Of a stretch of DNA of 64,000 nucleotides, positions 52,115 through 60,656 are shown in pieces. The stretch lies in contig JAQYCV010000019.1 in the NCBI GenBank assembly GCA_028724525.1, positions 62,001-126,000 on the forward strand, written 5' to 3'. The stretch comes from Clostridiales bacterium (GTDB lineage: Bacteria; Bacillota; Clostridia; Saccharofermentanales; DTU023). A model generated the notes under the pieces. It saw nothing but the letters and a program-made list of their open reading frames with translations, did no database searches and had not been told where the DNA came from. Position numbers and translations under genes: made by a program. The first letter of the stretch is position 1, and every line of letters begins with the position of its first letter.

Positions 52115-54364
52115 CTATTGTCCAGTTGTAGGCATCTGCAAAGCGACTTTAATCACGCTACCAAATTCCGCTAGGTCACCGGGTTTACCCTCGGACCCTT
52201 CAGGTAAACTATCAGGATAGGCCATTTTCTGCGCCACGCAGTTGCCCGTCAAGCTACCCTCAAATTGAGGAGTTAAGCCAACGCTATTGCAGGCACTGAT
52301 AACTTCATTGTAATTCATTTGGCTAAGGTCCGGTATGATCACTTGGGTCGCTTCGGGCTTTTTACTATAAACATAGATGTTAGAACCAGGATAGATCAGA
52401 GTACCAGGCAAGGGAATTTGATATTTAATAATGGACTCCGCTAGAGTTTTTGTATCGCCTGCTACAACCTGGACCTGTTCATAGGTCAGGCTTGACGCAG
52501 CCTGGCTCAATGTCTGACCGCCCAGGTCAGGCGTCAAAATGGACTTGGCCATCTTATAAACATCTAAGTCAGAATAACTGCGGTCCACATTCAAATAGTC
52601 CAAGATTTTACTGGCTGTATTTTGCGTGACAATTTGGGCCTCTGTCCCTGCCACGTCTTTACTACTAGGTTTTTGCAGAATCATGAGGACCATAATTTCC
52701 GGATGATCAATGGGGGCGGCCGCAACAAAAGAGACGGTCACTTGATTGGTAACTTCATCAACTGATGTTGAGGTCTTGCCTCCAATCTGATAACCCCAGG
52801 TATTGGTAAAGTTAGCTGAGTTTTCAACCATACCAGCCATGAGCTTACGGACCCGGCTGGAGGTTTCAGCTGATATGACCCGGCGGCTCACTTGGGGAGA
52901 AGATGTTTCCAGAACTTGGCCATCTTGGCTCCGTACTTCTCGAACAATACTGGGCGTAACCAATTTGCCTCCATTCACCAGGGCAGCAAAGGCCTTCATG
53001 AGATGCATGGGGGTCACACCTGAAGACTCACCAAAGGAGAGGTTGGCCATGTCCAGGATAGATGGATTTGTATGGAATATACAGGCAGCTTCCCCTGGTA
53101 AACCTAGACCGGTTTCCTCGTAGAAGCCGAAGGACCGAATGTAATCATAAAAGCGGTCTACTCCAACGCCCAGGGCCATCTGAACGAAAACAGGATTACA
53201 GGAATTCCAAAAAGCCTGTTCAACAGACTCTGTACCATGGCCGTGCCCCGTCCAGCAGGAAATCTCCGCATCCAGAACCTGGATGGGATCATCGTTATAG
53301 GGGGTCAGTTCCGTGCAGATATTTTCTTCAAAAGCCATGGCAGCCGTGAGGGCTTTCATGGTGGACCCTGCCTCGTATAGGCTAGAGATGTTTTTGTTCC
53401 GCCAGGCATGTTCTTGAAGCCATTGAATGGTTTTCTCATCTCCTGGATCCCAGTCCTTCTGCTTAATACCCAGGGGTTTGGCCGTAGGATCATCGGACCT
53501 AAAATATGGGTAAGATGCCATGGCAAGGATTTCACCATTGTAGGGATTCATAACAATGCCCATGCCATCTTCTACAGCATCATAAGCTTTGATCGCATCC
53601 TCCAGATCTCGCTGTAAGATCTCTTGGATGTTCATGTCTAGGGTTAGGTAAAACTCATAGCCGTCTTTGGCTGGTTTATCCTGACTTTGCGCATAGGGTA
53701 AGAGGCCATGACTCAAGTAATTGTCTCGGGCTGCATAAGAATAGCCTGCCGCACCCGAGAGCAGATCATTAAAGGCTAACTCAACACCCAAGCGCCCCTC
53801 AAGCTTGCCATCCTGGTAGGAAGCGAAGCCCAAAATCTGGCTGGCTAAATCTCCATTGGTGTAATAACGTTTAGGTTCCTTGTCCATGCGGACCCCGCCC
53901 ACATAGTTTTCTTCTAGGAAGGCCTCTAAATTTTTGCCAGCTTCTTCCGGGACATTCTTGGCAATCTGGACATAGCTGGCCGTCTTATCTGCCATGGCCT
54001 GGTCCAAATCGGCGCGATCGACCTTCAAGTCTTCGCTCATTCTCTGAAGGATTTGGTCTTCCGTCACCTTTTTAGCCCGCGAATAAACGTGTTCCGGGGT
54101 AATACCCACACGGTAGACGAAACTAGTCGAAGCTAACTTCACCCCGTTGCGGTCGTAAATAGATCCCCGCCTGGCAGGTTCTACTTGATTGGAGTAATAC
54201 TGGCCGGAAGCTGCCTTGGCCATATCTTGATGGTTGAGGACTTGAATCTTGAGGAGGGCAACCACTAAGACCACAGCAAAAGCTAGGACGAGCAGGGTAA
54301 TCACCTGCATAGTCCTTGTGCTGTATGTACGCGCTTTTGTTTTTTGTTTGTTTGGGGAGGCCAC
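52115..54364 (-). CDS. Septal class B penicillin-binding protein with PASTA domains
   Basis: 749 residues. One membrane helix (20-42), the dimerisation module starting ARRGSIYDRNGV, then the transpeptidase with STMK (334-337), SCN (388-390) and KTST (530-533). The third motif is normally KTG or KSG; a serine in third place is unusual. Two PASTA-like domains follow (about 610-670 and 672-745). Architecture and position match SpoVD/PBP2B/PBP2x type septal transpeptidases. GTG start with AGGA 9 nt upstream. Confidence 0.94.
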   Translation of the reverse strand: MASPNKQKTKARTYSTRTMQVITLLVLAFAVVLVVALLKIQVLNHQDMAKAASGQYYSNQVEPARRGSIYDRNGVKLASTSFVYRVGITPEHVYSRAKKVTEDQILQRMSEDLKVDRADLDQAMADKTASYVQIAKNVPEEAGKNLEAFLEENYVGGVRMDKEPKRYYTNGDLASQILGFASYQDGKLEGRLGVELAFNDLLSGAAGYSYAARDNYLSHGLLPYAQSQDKPAKDGYEFYLTLDMNIQEILQRDLEDAIKAYDAVEDGMGIVMNPYNGEILAMASYPYFRSDDPTAKPLGIKQKDWDPGDEKTIQWLQEHAWRNKNISSLYEAGSTMKALTAAMAFEENICTELTPYNDDPIQVLDAEISCWTGHGHGTESVEQAFWNSCNPVFVQMALGVGVDRFYDYIRSFGFYEETGLGLPGEAACIFHTNPSILDMANLSFGESSGVTPMHLMKAFAALVNGGKLVTPSIVREVRSQDGQVLETSSPQVSRRVISAETSSRVRKLMAGMVENSANFTNTWGYQIGGKTSTSVDEVTNQVTVSFVAAAPIDHPEIMVLMILQKPSSKDVAGTEAQIVTQNTASKILDYLNVDRSYSDLDVYKMAKSILTPDLGGQTLSQAASSLTYEQVQVVAGDTKTLAESIIKYQIPLPGTLIYPGSNIYVYSKKPEATQVIIPDLSQMNYNEVISACNSVGLTPQFEGSLTGNCVAQKMAYPDSLPEGSEGKPGDLAEFGSVIKVALQMPTTGQ

Positions 54365-54407
54365 GGTTGTTAATCCTGCAGTAATGACATGATGCTGTTG
54401 TTAATTC

Positions 54408-55001
54408 TTAACGTAATTTAAGAGACTTCATATAAGCTTCTAAGGCTCGATAATTAATCTGGCTCTGTTCTCCATAAGGAGCATCAGGACTACTCTGATA
54501 ATCATCATAAATCAGCAACTGATCGCTCTCTGGTAAATCTACCATTACCCTCTGCTTTTGAGAGGCCTTGCGCAGAGAAAAAAGTCGGAGGGCTTCAGAT
54601 TCAATATGAGCAGTATCTGAGTAATTCAAAAGGCGGTTTTGTAAGTCCTGCTTGACCTCCTTGGCCTCTTCAATTTGCATACGAATCCCCGTATTGGCAA
54701 AGTTAAGTTCATAAATTTTGGCTTGGCGAACGAGCAGGTTGCCAAAAACAAAGGCTAAGCTAGCTACCAATAGCACAATAGATATAGCTAACTTTCTTCT
54801 GGCCAGAGCAGAGCTTTTGCGTACCAACTGGTAGTCGTTAAACTGGGCCTCCAAGCTTTCGCTTGCTTGCTTTAATTCTAGTTCCCGCTTGCGGGCGGGA
54901 CTGGCATCCCAACTTGCGGAATTTAAATTGCTAAGGTCAGACTCAAGTCTTATCCTGGCTTCGTCAAAAGCTAAATTCCCTTGATAAGAATAATTTGCCA
55001 T
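54408..55001 (-). CDS. ftsL: FtsL-like septum initiation protein
   Basis: 197 residues: a cytosolic charged N-terminus of about 80 residues, one membrane helix (about 85-105), then a heptad-rich extracellular helix (IRMQIEEAKEVKQDLQNRLLNY). Sequence similarity in this family is low, so assignment rests on topology and position between rsmH and the septal PBP. It should form a complex with FtsQ/DivIB and DivIC. The soluble tail (SDQLLIYDDYQSSPDAPYGE) is longer than usual. Confidence 0.8.
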   Translation of the reverse strand: MANYSYQGNLAFDEARIRLESDLSNLNSASWDASPARKRELELKQASESLEAQFNDYQLVRKSSALARRKLAISIVLLVASLAFVFGNLLVRQAKIYELNFANTGIRMQIEEAKEVKQDLQNRLLNYSDTAHIESEALRLFSLRKASQKQRVMVDLPESDQLLIYDDYQSSPDAPYGEQSQINYRALEAYMKSLKLR

Positions 55002-55035
55002 TGTGTCTGCCCTTTCGTCTCTTGCTTTTAATAAT

Positions 55036-55060
55036 AGTCACAGCCCTTCAAGCTGTGACT
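55036..55060 (-). other. Perfect hairpin between rsmH and ftsL
   Basis: A 9-bp perfect stem AGTCACAGC/GCTGTGACT (55036-55044 with 55052-55060) and a 7-nt loop in the 76-nt gap of the dcw operon. No T-run follows on the coding strand, so it is more likely an RNA-stability or processing element than a terminator. Confidence 0.55.
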
Positions 55061-55077
55061 GGTCTCTCTGTTTGTTT

Positions 55078-56070
55078 TTACTTAAGTCCGCCCTGCCGAG
55101 CCTGTTCTAGACCTGGCCCGTCAAAGCAGAAAACCCTCAGTCTTGCAGACCGTGCGCGCGGATTCTGAGCGATCTCCTGCTCGCTAGCTGTTATCCCTCT
55201 CCGGGGCTGAGCCTGGCCTAAGGCCTGTCTACCACACTGGCAAACCGGAAATGTCGGAGGGCAAATGCAGGGGTTCTCCCATGTCCGCATTGCTTGTTTG
55301 ACAATTCGATCTTCCAGCGAGTGGAAGCTGATGATCAGGAGTTTGCCTTGAGGCCGCATGAAGTAGGGAATCTGGTCTAAGAAGGTCTCCAATTCGCCTA
55401 ATTCATCGTTGACCGCTATGCGAATGGCTTGAAAGCTTCGCTTGGCCGGATGCTGTTTCTCCCGCCTAGCCTGGCTGGGGATAGCCCGGTAAATCAAGTC
55501 AACAAGTTCTTGTGTCCGGCAGAGGGGCTTGTGCTCCCGCTCACGGACAATGGCGGCAGCAATCCGGCGGGCATAACGTTCTTCGCCATAATCCCAAAGA
55601 ATCTTACAAATCTCTTCTTCGCTTGCTTGAGCGAGGAGATCTTGGGCGCTAGGGCCCTGGCTACCATCCATCCGCATATCCAAGGGACCATCCTCCATGT
55701 AGGAGAAACCCCGCTCGGCACGATCGAGCTGGGCCGAAGAAACACCAATATCCAGGAGCGCTCCATCCAGACCATCAATACCCAGGCTGGTTAAAGCGCT
55801 TCTGAGTTTGCCAAAGTTCTGTTGAACAATGTCCAGCTGGGCTGGAGACTTAAGTCTGTCAAGTTGCTTGCGGCCTTCTGCGATGGCCATGGCATCTCGG
55901 TCAAAACAGATCAGGTGACCTTGAGGGCCTAGGCAGCTCAGAATGGCTGAGGAGTGACCGCCGCCACCCAAAGTGCCATCTAAGTAAGTCCCGTCTTCAT
56001 GAGGACTCAAGGCCTGGAGGCATTCCTCTAAGAGGACAGGCTGATGATAGTGATTAGAGTCCCTTGACAT
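55078..56070 (-). CDS. rsmH: 16S rRNA (cytosine-1402-N4)-methyltransferase
   Basis: 330 residues. HYHQPVLLEECL and YLDGTLGGGGHS open the SAM-binding domain. VLLDIGVSSAQLD (as ALLDIGVSSAQLD), GFSYMEDGPLDMRMD and LLIISFHSLEDRIVK are family landmarks. It methylates C1402 in the decoding site. The ATG lies inside the mraZ end (17-nt overlap), as usual for the mraZ-mraW pair. No anomalies. Confidence 0.97.
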   Translation of the reverse strand: MSRDSNHYHQPVLLEECLQALSPHEDGTYLDGTLGGGGHSSAILSCLGPQGHLICFDRDAMAIAEGRKQLDRLKSPAQLDIVQQNFGKLRSALTSLGIDGLDGALLDIGVSSAQLDRAERGFSYMEDGPLDMRMDGSQGPSAQDLLAQASEEEICKILWDYGEERYARRIAAAIVREREHKPLCRTQELVDLIYRAIPSQARREKQHPAKRSFQAIRIAVNDELGELETFLDQIPYFMRPQGKLLIISFHSLEDRIVKQAMRTWENPCICPPTFPVCQCGRQALGQAQPRRGITASEQEIAQNPRARSARLRVFCFDGPGLEQARQGGLK

Positions 56071-56488
56071 CGAAGCGGCTCAGATCTAGCTCGCTGAGCT
56101 TCTTGCCCTGGTCCTTAGTACGGGTGTAAAAGTCCCCAGAACAAATCTCGACCTTGTCGAACATGTCGATGAAACAAATCTCACTGCCAGCCTCTACTCC
56201 AATGCTGGACCATAACTCCTCTGGCAAACTGATGCGGCCTTGGTTGTCTAGATCACAAGCCACCGCTGAGCCAAGGAAATCGCGCCTAAATTGGCGGAAT
56301 TCTGGATCCGTCCCAGATTGCTCGCTGAGTTGGTCTAAAATGCCCTGGAATTGTTGAGAGGAATAGGCAGACAGATAGCCCTCGTCAAGGCTAGGGGCAA
56401 CATAGAGGCTGCCATCCAAATTATTGCGCACCCGAGCCGGGACAATGACCCTGCCCTTTGCATCAATCGTATGGATGTAACGTGCCAT
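56054..56488 (-). CDS. mraZ: Transcriptional regulator MraZ
   Basis: 144 residues, first gene of the dcw cluster. Two AbrB-like swapped-hairpin halves are seen, each with a DxKGR-type motif: TIDAKGRVIVPARVRNNL at the start and DNQGRISLPEELWSSIG in the second half. It binds repeats upstream of its own promoter and tunes the operon. A GGAGGAG site stands 9 nt before the ATG, and candidate operators are present at 56521-56557. Confidence 0.96.
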   Translation of the reverse strand: MARYIHTIDAKGRVIVPARVRNNLDGSLYVAPSLDEGYLSAYSSQQFQGILDQLSEQSGTDPEFRQFRRDFLGSAVACDLDNQGRISLPEELWSSIGVEAGSEICFIDMFDKVEICSGDFYTRTKDQGKKLSELDLSRFDVKGL

Positions 56489-56514
56489 AAGCCAGATCTC
56501 CTCCTTTGCCTGCC

Positions 56515-56557
56515 ATTATACACCACTTTACAACTATATTACACCACTTTCCTCCAC
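56515..56557 (-). promoter_or_regulatory. mraZ promoter -10 and MraZ box repeats
   Basis: A perfect TATAAT (56515-56520, minus) is preceded by GTGGTG (56521-56526), GTGGTG (56542-56547) and GTGGAG (56552-56557). The last two are spaced 10 bp start to start, the spacing expected for MraZ boxes. The repeats overlap the -35 region, as for autoregulation. Confidence 0.7.
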
Positions 56558-56632
56558 TTCTCTGCATTTTAGGCCAGACGCCCTCCCTTTTCAAGGCAAA
56601 ATCCTACTGTTTTGCGAAAAGAGCAAGAAAAA

Positions 56633-56650
56633 AGCCCCCTGTTGGGGGCT
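56633..56650 (-). terminator. Terminator of the ZIP transporter gene
   Basis: Perfect 7-bp stem AGCCCCC/GGGGGCT (56633-56639 with 56644-56650), loop of 4, followed on the minus strand by TTTTTTC. It separates the transporter gene from the mraZ promoter. Confidence 0.88.
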
Positions 56651-56702
56651 CTAGGAGGCAAAGACTTTTGTGATTAACTTTTCTTATGAATGCAATAAAG
56701 TT

Positions 56703-57485
56703 TTAGCCTAGGGCTACGTCTAGAATCATCATGAGGCTAAAGCCGAGGGCAAAGCTAAGGCAACCAATATGCGAGTGGCTGCCCTGAGTCATCTCCGGGA
56801 TGAGTTCCTCGACGACAACATAAATCATAGCACCCGCAGCAAAGCCCAGAAAATAGGGCAAGAGCGGGATTAGGAGTTCCGCAAGCAGAATCGTGATGAG
56901 AGCGGCTATGGGCTCAACAACCCCAGACCCTACCCCTCCCATAAAGGCCTTCCATTTGCTTTGTCCAGCCGTACGCAGAGGTAGGGAGACAATAGCTCCC
57001 TCAGGAAAGTTTTGGATTGCAATACCTAAAGAGAGGGTTAAGGCCGCGGCTGCACTCAAACCCTGTTCCCCCGCTAAGTAACCGGCATAGACCACACCAA
57101 CAGCCATGCCTTCTGGGATATTGTGGAGGATAACAGCAAAAAGCATCATGGTCGTCCGCTTAAGGTCTGCCTTTGGTCCCTCTACATCATTGGTCCCAAT
57201 ATGCAGGTGGGGGATGATATGGTCCAAGAGCAAGAGGAATAAGATGCCAATCCAAAAGCCCACCGTGCCAGGGACAAATAACCACTTGCCCCAAGCATCC
57301 GCCAGTTCAAAAGAAGGAATCAAGAGAGACCATACAGAAGCCGCAAACATCACGCCCGCTGCAAAACCAGAAAGGCTTTTGAGCATGCGGTCATTAATCT
57401 CATCCTTCAAGAAAAAAACCATGGCAGAACCGGCAGAGGTTCCAATGAGGGGTAGCATTAAGCCCCAGAAAACTTGATTAGACAT
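56703..57485 (-). CDS. ZIP-family divalent metal transporter
   Basis: 260 residues with about 8 hydrophobic segments. The metal-path motifs HNIPEGMAVGV (helix 4) and QNFPEGAIVSL (helix 5) are intact. A His-containing loop (DHIIPHLHIGTND) lies between helices 3 and 4. It resembles the GufA/ZupT branch, importing zinc or iron and similar metals. GGAG precedes the ATG. It is a single gene with its own terminator; no metal-responsive operator is recognised. Confidence 0.9.
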   Translation of the reverse strand: MSNQVFWGLMLPLIGTSAGSAMVFFLKDEINDRMLKSLSGFAAGVMFAASVWSLLIPSFELADAWGKWLFVPGTVGFWIGILFLLLLDHIIPHLHIGTNDVEGPKADLKRTTMMLFAVILHNIPEGMAVGVVYAGYLAGEQGLSAAAALTLSLGIAIQNFPEGAIVSLPLRTAGQSKWKAFMGGVGSGVVEPIAALITILLAELLIPLLPYFLGFAAGAMIYVVVEELIPEMTQGSHSHIGCLSFALGFSLMMILDVALG

Positions 57486-57536
57486 AGAAAAGACTCCGAT
57501 CTGTCGCTAAGCCTAAGCAAAGTGCGCGGGCTTAGC

Positions 57537-58670
57537 TTAATTGGTAAATTGCTTATACTCAATGGATATATTAAGCATCAGGCCTAAAGAAAGGAAGTTC
57601 ATAACCATGGAAGTTCCCCCCGAACTGATAAAGGGTAAGGGAATTCCCGTAATGGGCAGGAGGCCAACATTCATCCCCATATTCTCAATAAAGTGAAAAG
57701 ACTGGCTAGCCGCTAAAGCCACCAGCAAGTAAGAGGAGGCATAGTCAATTTCTTGGACCTTATAGGCTAAATAAAAGGCCCGGCTCAGAAAAATAATAAT
57801 GAGAATGAGGAGGCTTGTTGTACCGATCATGCCAAGATACTCCGAAATCGCTGAATAAATGAAGTCAGACTCTTTAACCGGTACATATATATCTAAACCT
57901 GAGCTATTTCCAGAAATCCCTCCAGCCGCAATTGCTTGTACCGCTTGCTCTAAGTGGTAGCTTTCGGCAATATCTTGGCTGGGAAAAATAAGGGCTAGTA
58001 TACGGTTTTTCATATAGGGAGAAAAGGAAAAATTCCAGAGCAAGGCAAAAGTAGCTAAGGAAGCCCCCGCCAGACCCAGGATGTATTTCCAATCCAGGCC
58101 CCAGACAAAAATAGTAGTCAAAAGCATGACTGCAATGACCAGAGTTGTACCGAAGTCAGGCTCCCGGTAAATAAGGAAACTGGGCAGGCCATAGATGAGG
58201 GCTATACTTAAAAAACCACGCCGCAAATCTAAATCGCCTGTTTTCATCCGGGCAAAGAAGTCCGAGGCCAGCATGGCGATGCCGATTTTGGCTAACTCAG
58301 AAGGCTGAAAAGACCCGATAAAAGGCAGGATAATCCAAGAATCTGCACCAGTGAGGGCCGCTAAGGAAAAGCTATCGACCTTAACATAGAGTAGAAGCAG
58401 GATCGACAGCCCATAAACAAGCCAGGAAAAAAGACGGAGGGTTGGACGATCCAGGAGGCAAATCAGCAGGGCCAAAAACAGGCCTAAGGCCGCCGCACCT
58501 AGCTGTTTGAGAAAGTTGCCCGGATAGGAGCCTGCCCCATAACCGGCCTGAAGGACCATGTTAAGAACGATCAAGCCAATAGTTGTCATAAGGAGGACAG
58601 GGATAAGCAAGAGGTAATCCATATCCTCAAAAAAGCGTTCAGATCGACTTTTTAAACGTGGTCTATGCAT
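57537..58670 (-). CDS. rodA: SEDS glycosyltransferase RodA
   Basis: 377 residues with about 10 membrane helices. FQPSELAKIGIAML and the C-terminal LPITGIPLPFISSGGTSM are SEDS signatures; the ITGIPLPF form is typical of RodA rather than FtsW. It polymerises lateral-wall glycan. The ATG lies 5 nt before lgt's stop region ends, so its transcription follows ... the reverse: rodA is upstream of neither mreBCD nor a class B PBP here, so its partner is elsewhere. Located right after lgt on the same strand (5-nt gap). Confidence 0.92.
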   Translation of the reverse strand: MHRPRLKSRSERFFEDMDYLLLIPVLLMTTIGLIVLNMVLQAGYGAGSYPGNFLKQLGAAALGLFLALLICLLDRPTLRLFSWLVYGLSILLLLYVKVDSFSLAALTGADSWIILPFIGSFQPSELAKIGIAMLASDFFARMKTGDLDLRRGFLSIALIYGLPSFLIYREPDFGTTLVIAVMLLTTIFVWGLDWKYILGLAGASLATFALLWNFSFSPYMKNRILALIFPSQDIAESYHLEQAVQAIAAGGISGNSSGLDIYVPVKESDFIYSAISEYLGMIGTTSLLILIIIFLSRAFYLAYKVQEIDYASSYLLVALAASQSFHFIENMGMNVGLLPITGIPLPFISSGGTSMVMNFLSLGLMLNISIEYKQFTN

Positions 58671-58675
58671 AGGCT

Positions 58676-59617
58676 TTAGCTATGCTTCTCCTTGTCTTCA
58701 GCTGGATCTTCAGGATTCGCAGAGTCAGTTGTCCCTGCAGGACGGGCAAAAGCAGATAAGTTTTCTGCGGGAGACTTTCGCACCCTTTGGTAGGCAACTA
58801 ACAAATAGGCCAGACCGGCCAAAAACATGATCAGGGATAGGAGTTGTGAAACCCGGAGCCCGCTATACGCAAAAAAGAGTGAATCTGTACGCAGTCCTTC
58901 GACAAAATAGCGAAGCAAACCGTATAAGGCAAGATACCAAGCTGTGGTCTCGCCAGGAAATTTGCTCTTAGCCCGAACGCGCAAGAGGATGATAAAAATC
59001 ACAATATTGCCCAGACTTTCATAAAGAAAAGTCGGATGAACAGGGCTATTGGCATAGGGGTATTGAATAGACTCGAGATAATGCTGGGTCCCCTCCGAAA
59101 TCATTCCCCAAGGCAGTTCAGTATAAGTTCCAAAGGCCTCTTGATTAAAAAAGTTGCCCCAGCGGCCAATAGCCTGGCCTAGGGCCAAGTAGGGCGCGAA
59201 GAAGTCCGTGAGATGCCTCAACCTGATCTGCTTGGCCCGGCCAATCAGGTAAAGGGCTAAAATTCCGGCTAGGACACCCCCATAAAAGGCTAGGCCGCCG
59301 TCCCGCAGGTCTAGAATCCGCCAGAGATTATCCGCATATTGGTCCCAAGAAAAAGCAACATAATACAAGCGAGACCCCACAACAGATAAGGGAATGGACA
59401 CAAGAAACACATCCAAAATATCATCCTTGGAAAGGTTAAAACGATCAGCCTGGCGCAGGGCCAGGACCAGGGCTACTAAAAAGCCAGTAGCATACAGGAC
59501 ACCATACCAATAGATTGTGAGATTATGGCCAAAAAGCTGAAGTTCAAAAGCAATACGGGATATCTCTAGCTGATAGATACCCAAGCCAGGAAAACTAACC
59601 TTAAATTCTGTCGGCAT
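58676..59617 (-). CDS. lgt: Prolipoprotein diacylglyceryl transferase
   Basis: 313 residues, about 7 membrane helices. It attaches diacylglycerol to the lipobox cysteine of prelipoproteins. Landmarks are LTIYWYGVLYATGF, RDGGLAFYGGVLAG and the signature GRWGNFFNQEAFG. The C-terminal 45 residues form a charged cytosolic tail beyond the usual end. At least two lipoproteins in this window (PBP at 35-37 kb and its neighbour) would be clients. It has a strong AAGGAG site and sits between ribF and rodA. Confidence 0.95.
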   Translation of the reverse strand: MPTEFKVSFPGLGIYQLEISRIAFELQLFGHNLTIYWYGVLYATGFLVALVLALRQADRFNLSKDDILDVFLVSIPLSVVGSRLYYVAFSWDQYADNLWRILDLRDGGLAFYGGVLAGILALYLIGRAKQIRLRHLTDFFAPYLALGQAIGRWGNFFNQEAFGTYTELPWGMISEGTQHYLESIQYPYANSPVHPTFLYESLGNIVIFIILLRVRAKSKFPGETTAWYLALYGLLRYFVEGLRTDSLFFAYSGLRVSQLLSLIMFLAGLAYLLVAYQRVRKSPAENLSAFARPAGTTDSANPEDPAEDKEKHS

Positions 59618-59711
59618 AATAACTCCTTAAGCAAAAACTCCGTCTCATAAGTTTACCATGGCAGATGACAAATGAAAGCGGACTAAGTCCTGCCCGGCAA
59701 GTGGGGCTAGG

Positions 59712-60656
59712 CTAGATCTTAGATCGAAGAGCCGCATGGGCCTGGCGGGCCTCTTGAATATCCTGCTGGACCTGGACTTGTAGGGCCTGGAGGCTGGGGA
59801 ATTTCCTTTCAGGCCGCAGAAAATCAAGATAGTCGACCCGAACCGTGTCTCCATATTGGGGATAGTCTTCGCCTAAAAGGAAAGATTCAGAAAGCAGGGG
59901 CCCTTCATCTTCTATTGTTGGCCGTCTGCCCACATTGGTCACTGCATCAAAGCCCTGGCCCTGCCAGTAAACCCGAGTGAGGTAGACGCCAGGGGCTAAA
60001 GAGACTTGGCCAGCTGCTGGCTTGACGTTAAGAGTTGGGAAACCTAAACGTCGGCCTAATTTCCGGCCCTCAACCACTTGGTCATGGTGGCAGAAAGGCC
60101 GTCCCATAAGGTCAAGCGCCTCCCGCACCTGCCCTGCTTGCAAGCACTGACGAATAAGGCTTGAAGAAACGACTTGTCCCTGCCAGATATAGTCCTTGAC
60201 GACGGTCAAAGAAAGGGCATGGACTTGGCAAAATTCTTGCAGGCAGGCCACCTTACCTTGGCCACCCCGGCCAAAGCTATAGTCCTCCCCTACCACTAAT
60301 GCCTGAGCCTGGAGTTGGTCTAGGACATATTTTTCTAAAAAAGCCCAGGGGGCCATCTGGGCGAGTTCAGGAGTCAAGGGCAAGGCGAAAATTTCCTCAG
60401 CCCCATATTCCGCCAAACTTTGAAAGCGCTCCTCCATGGTTTGAATCAAACCCAGATAGTGGGGTCTCCGAAAGACTTCCGCCGGAGCCTGTGAAAAAGT
60501 CAAGACAGCAGGGAGCAAGTTCTGCTCACGACTTAAATGTGATATCTGCCGCAAAAGCTGCTGATGTCCCTTGTGGACTCCATCAAAAAATCCCATGGCT
60601 AAAACGCGTGGGCCAGCTGTCTGGGGCTTAAAATTAAGTGATTGATAAATCTTCAT
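59712..60656 (-). CDS. ribF: Bifunctional riboflavin kinase/FAD synthetase
   Basis: 314 residues. The N-terminal adenylyltransferase begins with MGFFDGVHKGHQQLL. The C-terminal kinase includes GRKLGRRLGFPTLNV and PGVYLTRV. It makes FMN and FAD from riboflavin. ATG 60656 overlaps the truB end by 23 nt; the ribosome site is weak, as expected for coupled translation. The truB-ribF pair is a conserved arrangement. Confidence 0.95.
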   Translation of the reverse strand: MKIYQSLNFKPQTAGPRVLAMGFFDGVHKGHQQLLRQISHLSREQNLLPAVLTFSQAPAEVFRRPHYLGLIQTMEERFQSLAEYGAEEIFALPLTPELAQMAPWAFLEKYVLDQLQAQALVVGEDYSFGRGGQGKVACLQEFCQVHALSLTVVKDYIWQGQVVSSSLIRQCLQAGQVREALDLMGRPFCHHDQVVEGRKLGRRLGFPTLNVKPAAGQVSLAPGVYLTRVYWQGQGFDAVTNVGRRPTIEDEGPLLSESFLLGEDYPQYGDTVRVDYLDFLRPERKFPSLQALQVQVQQDIQEARQAHAALRSKI

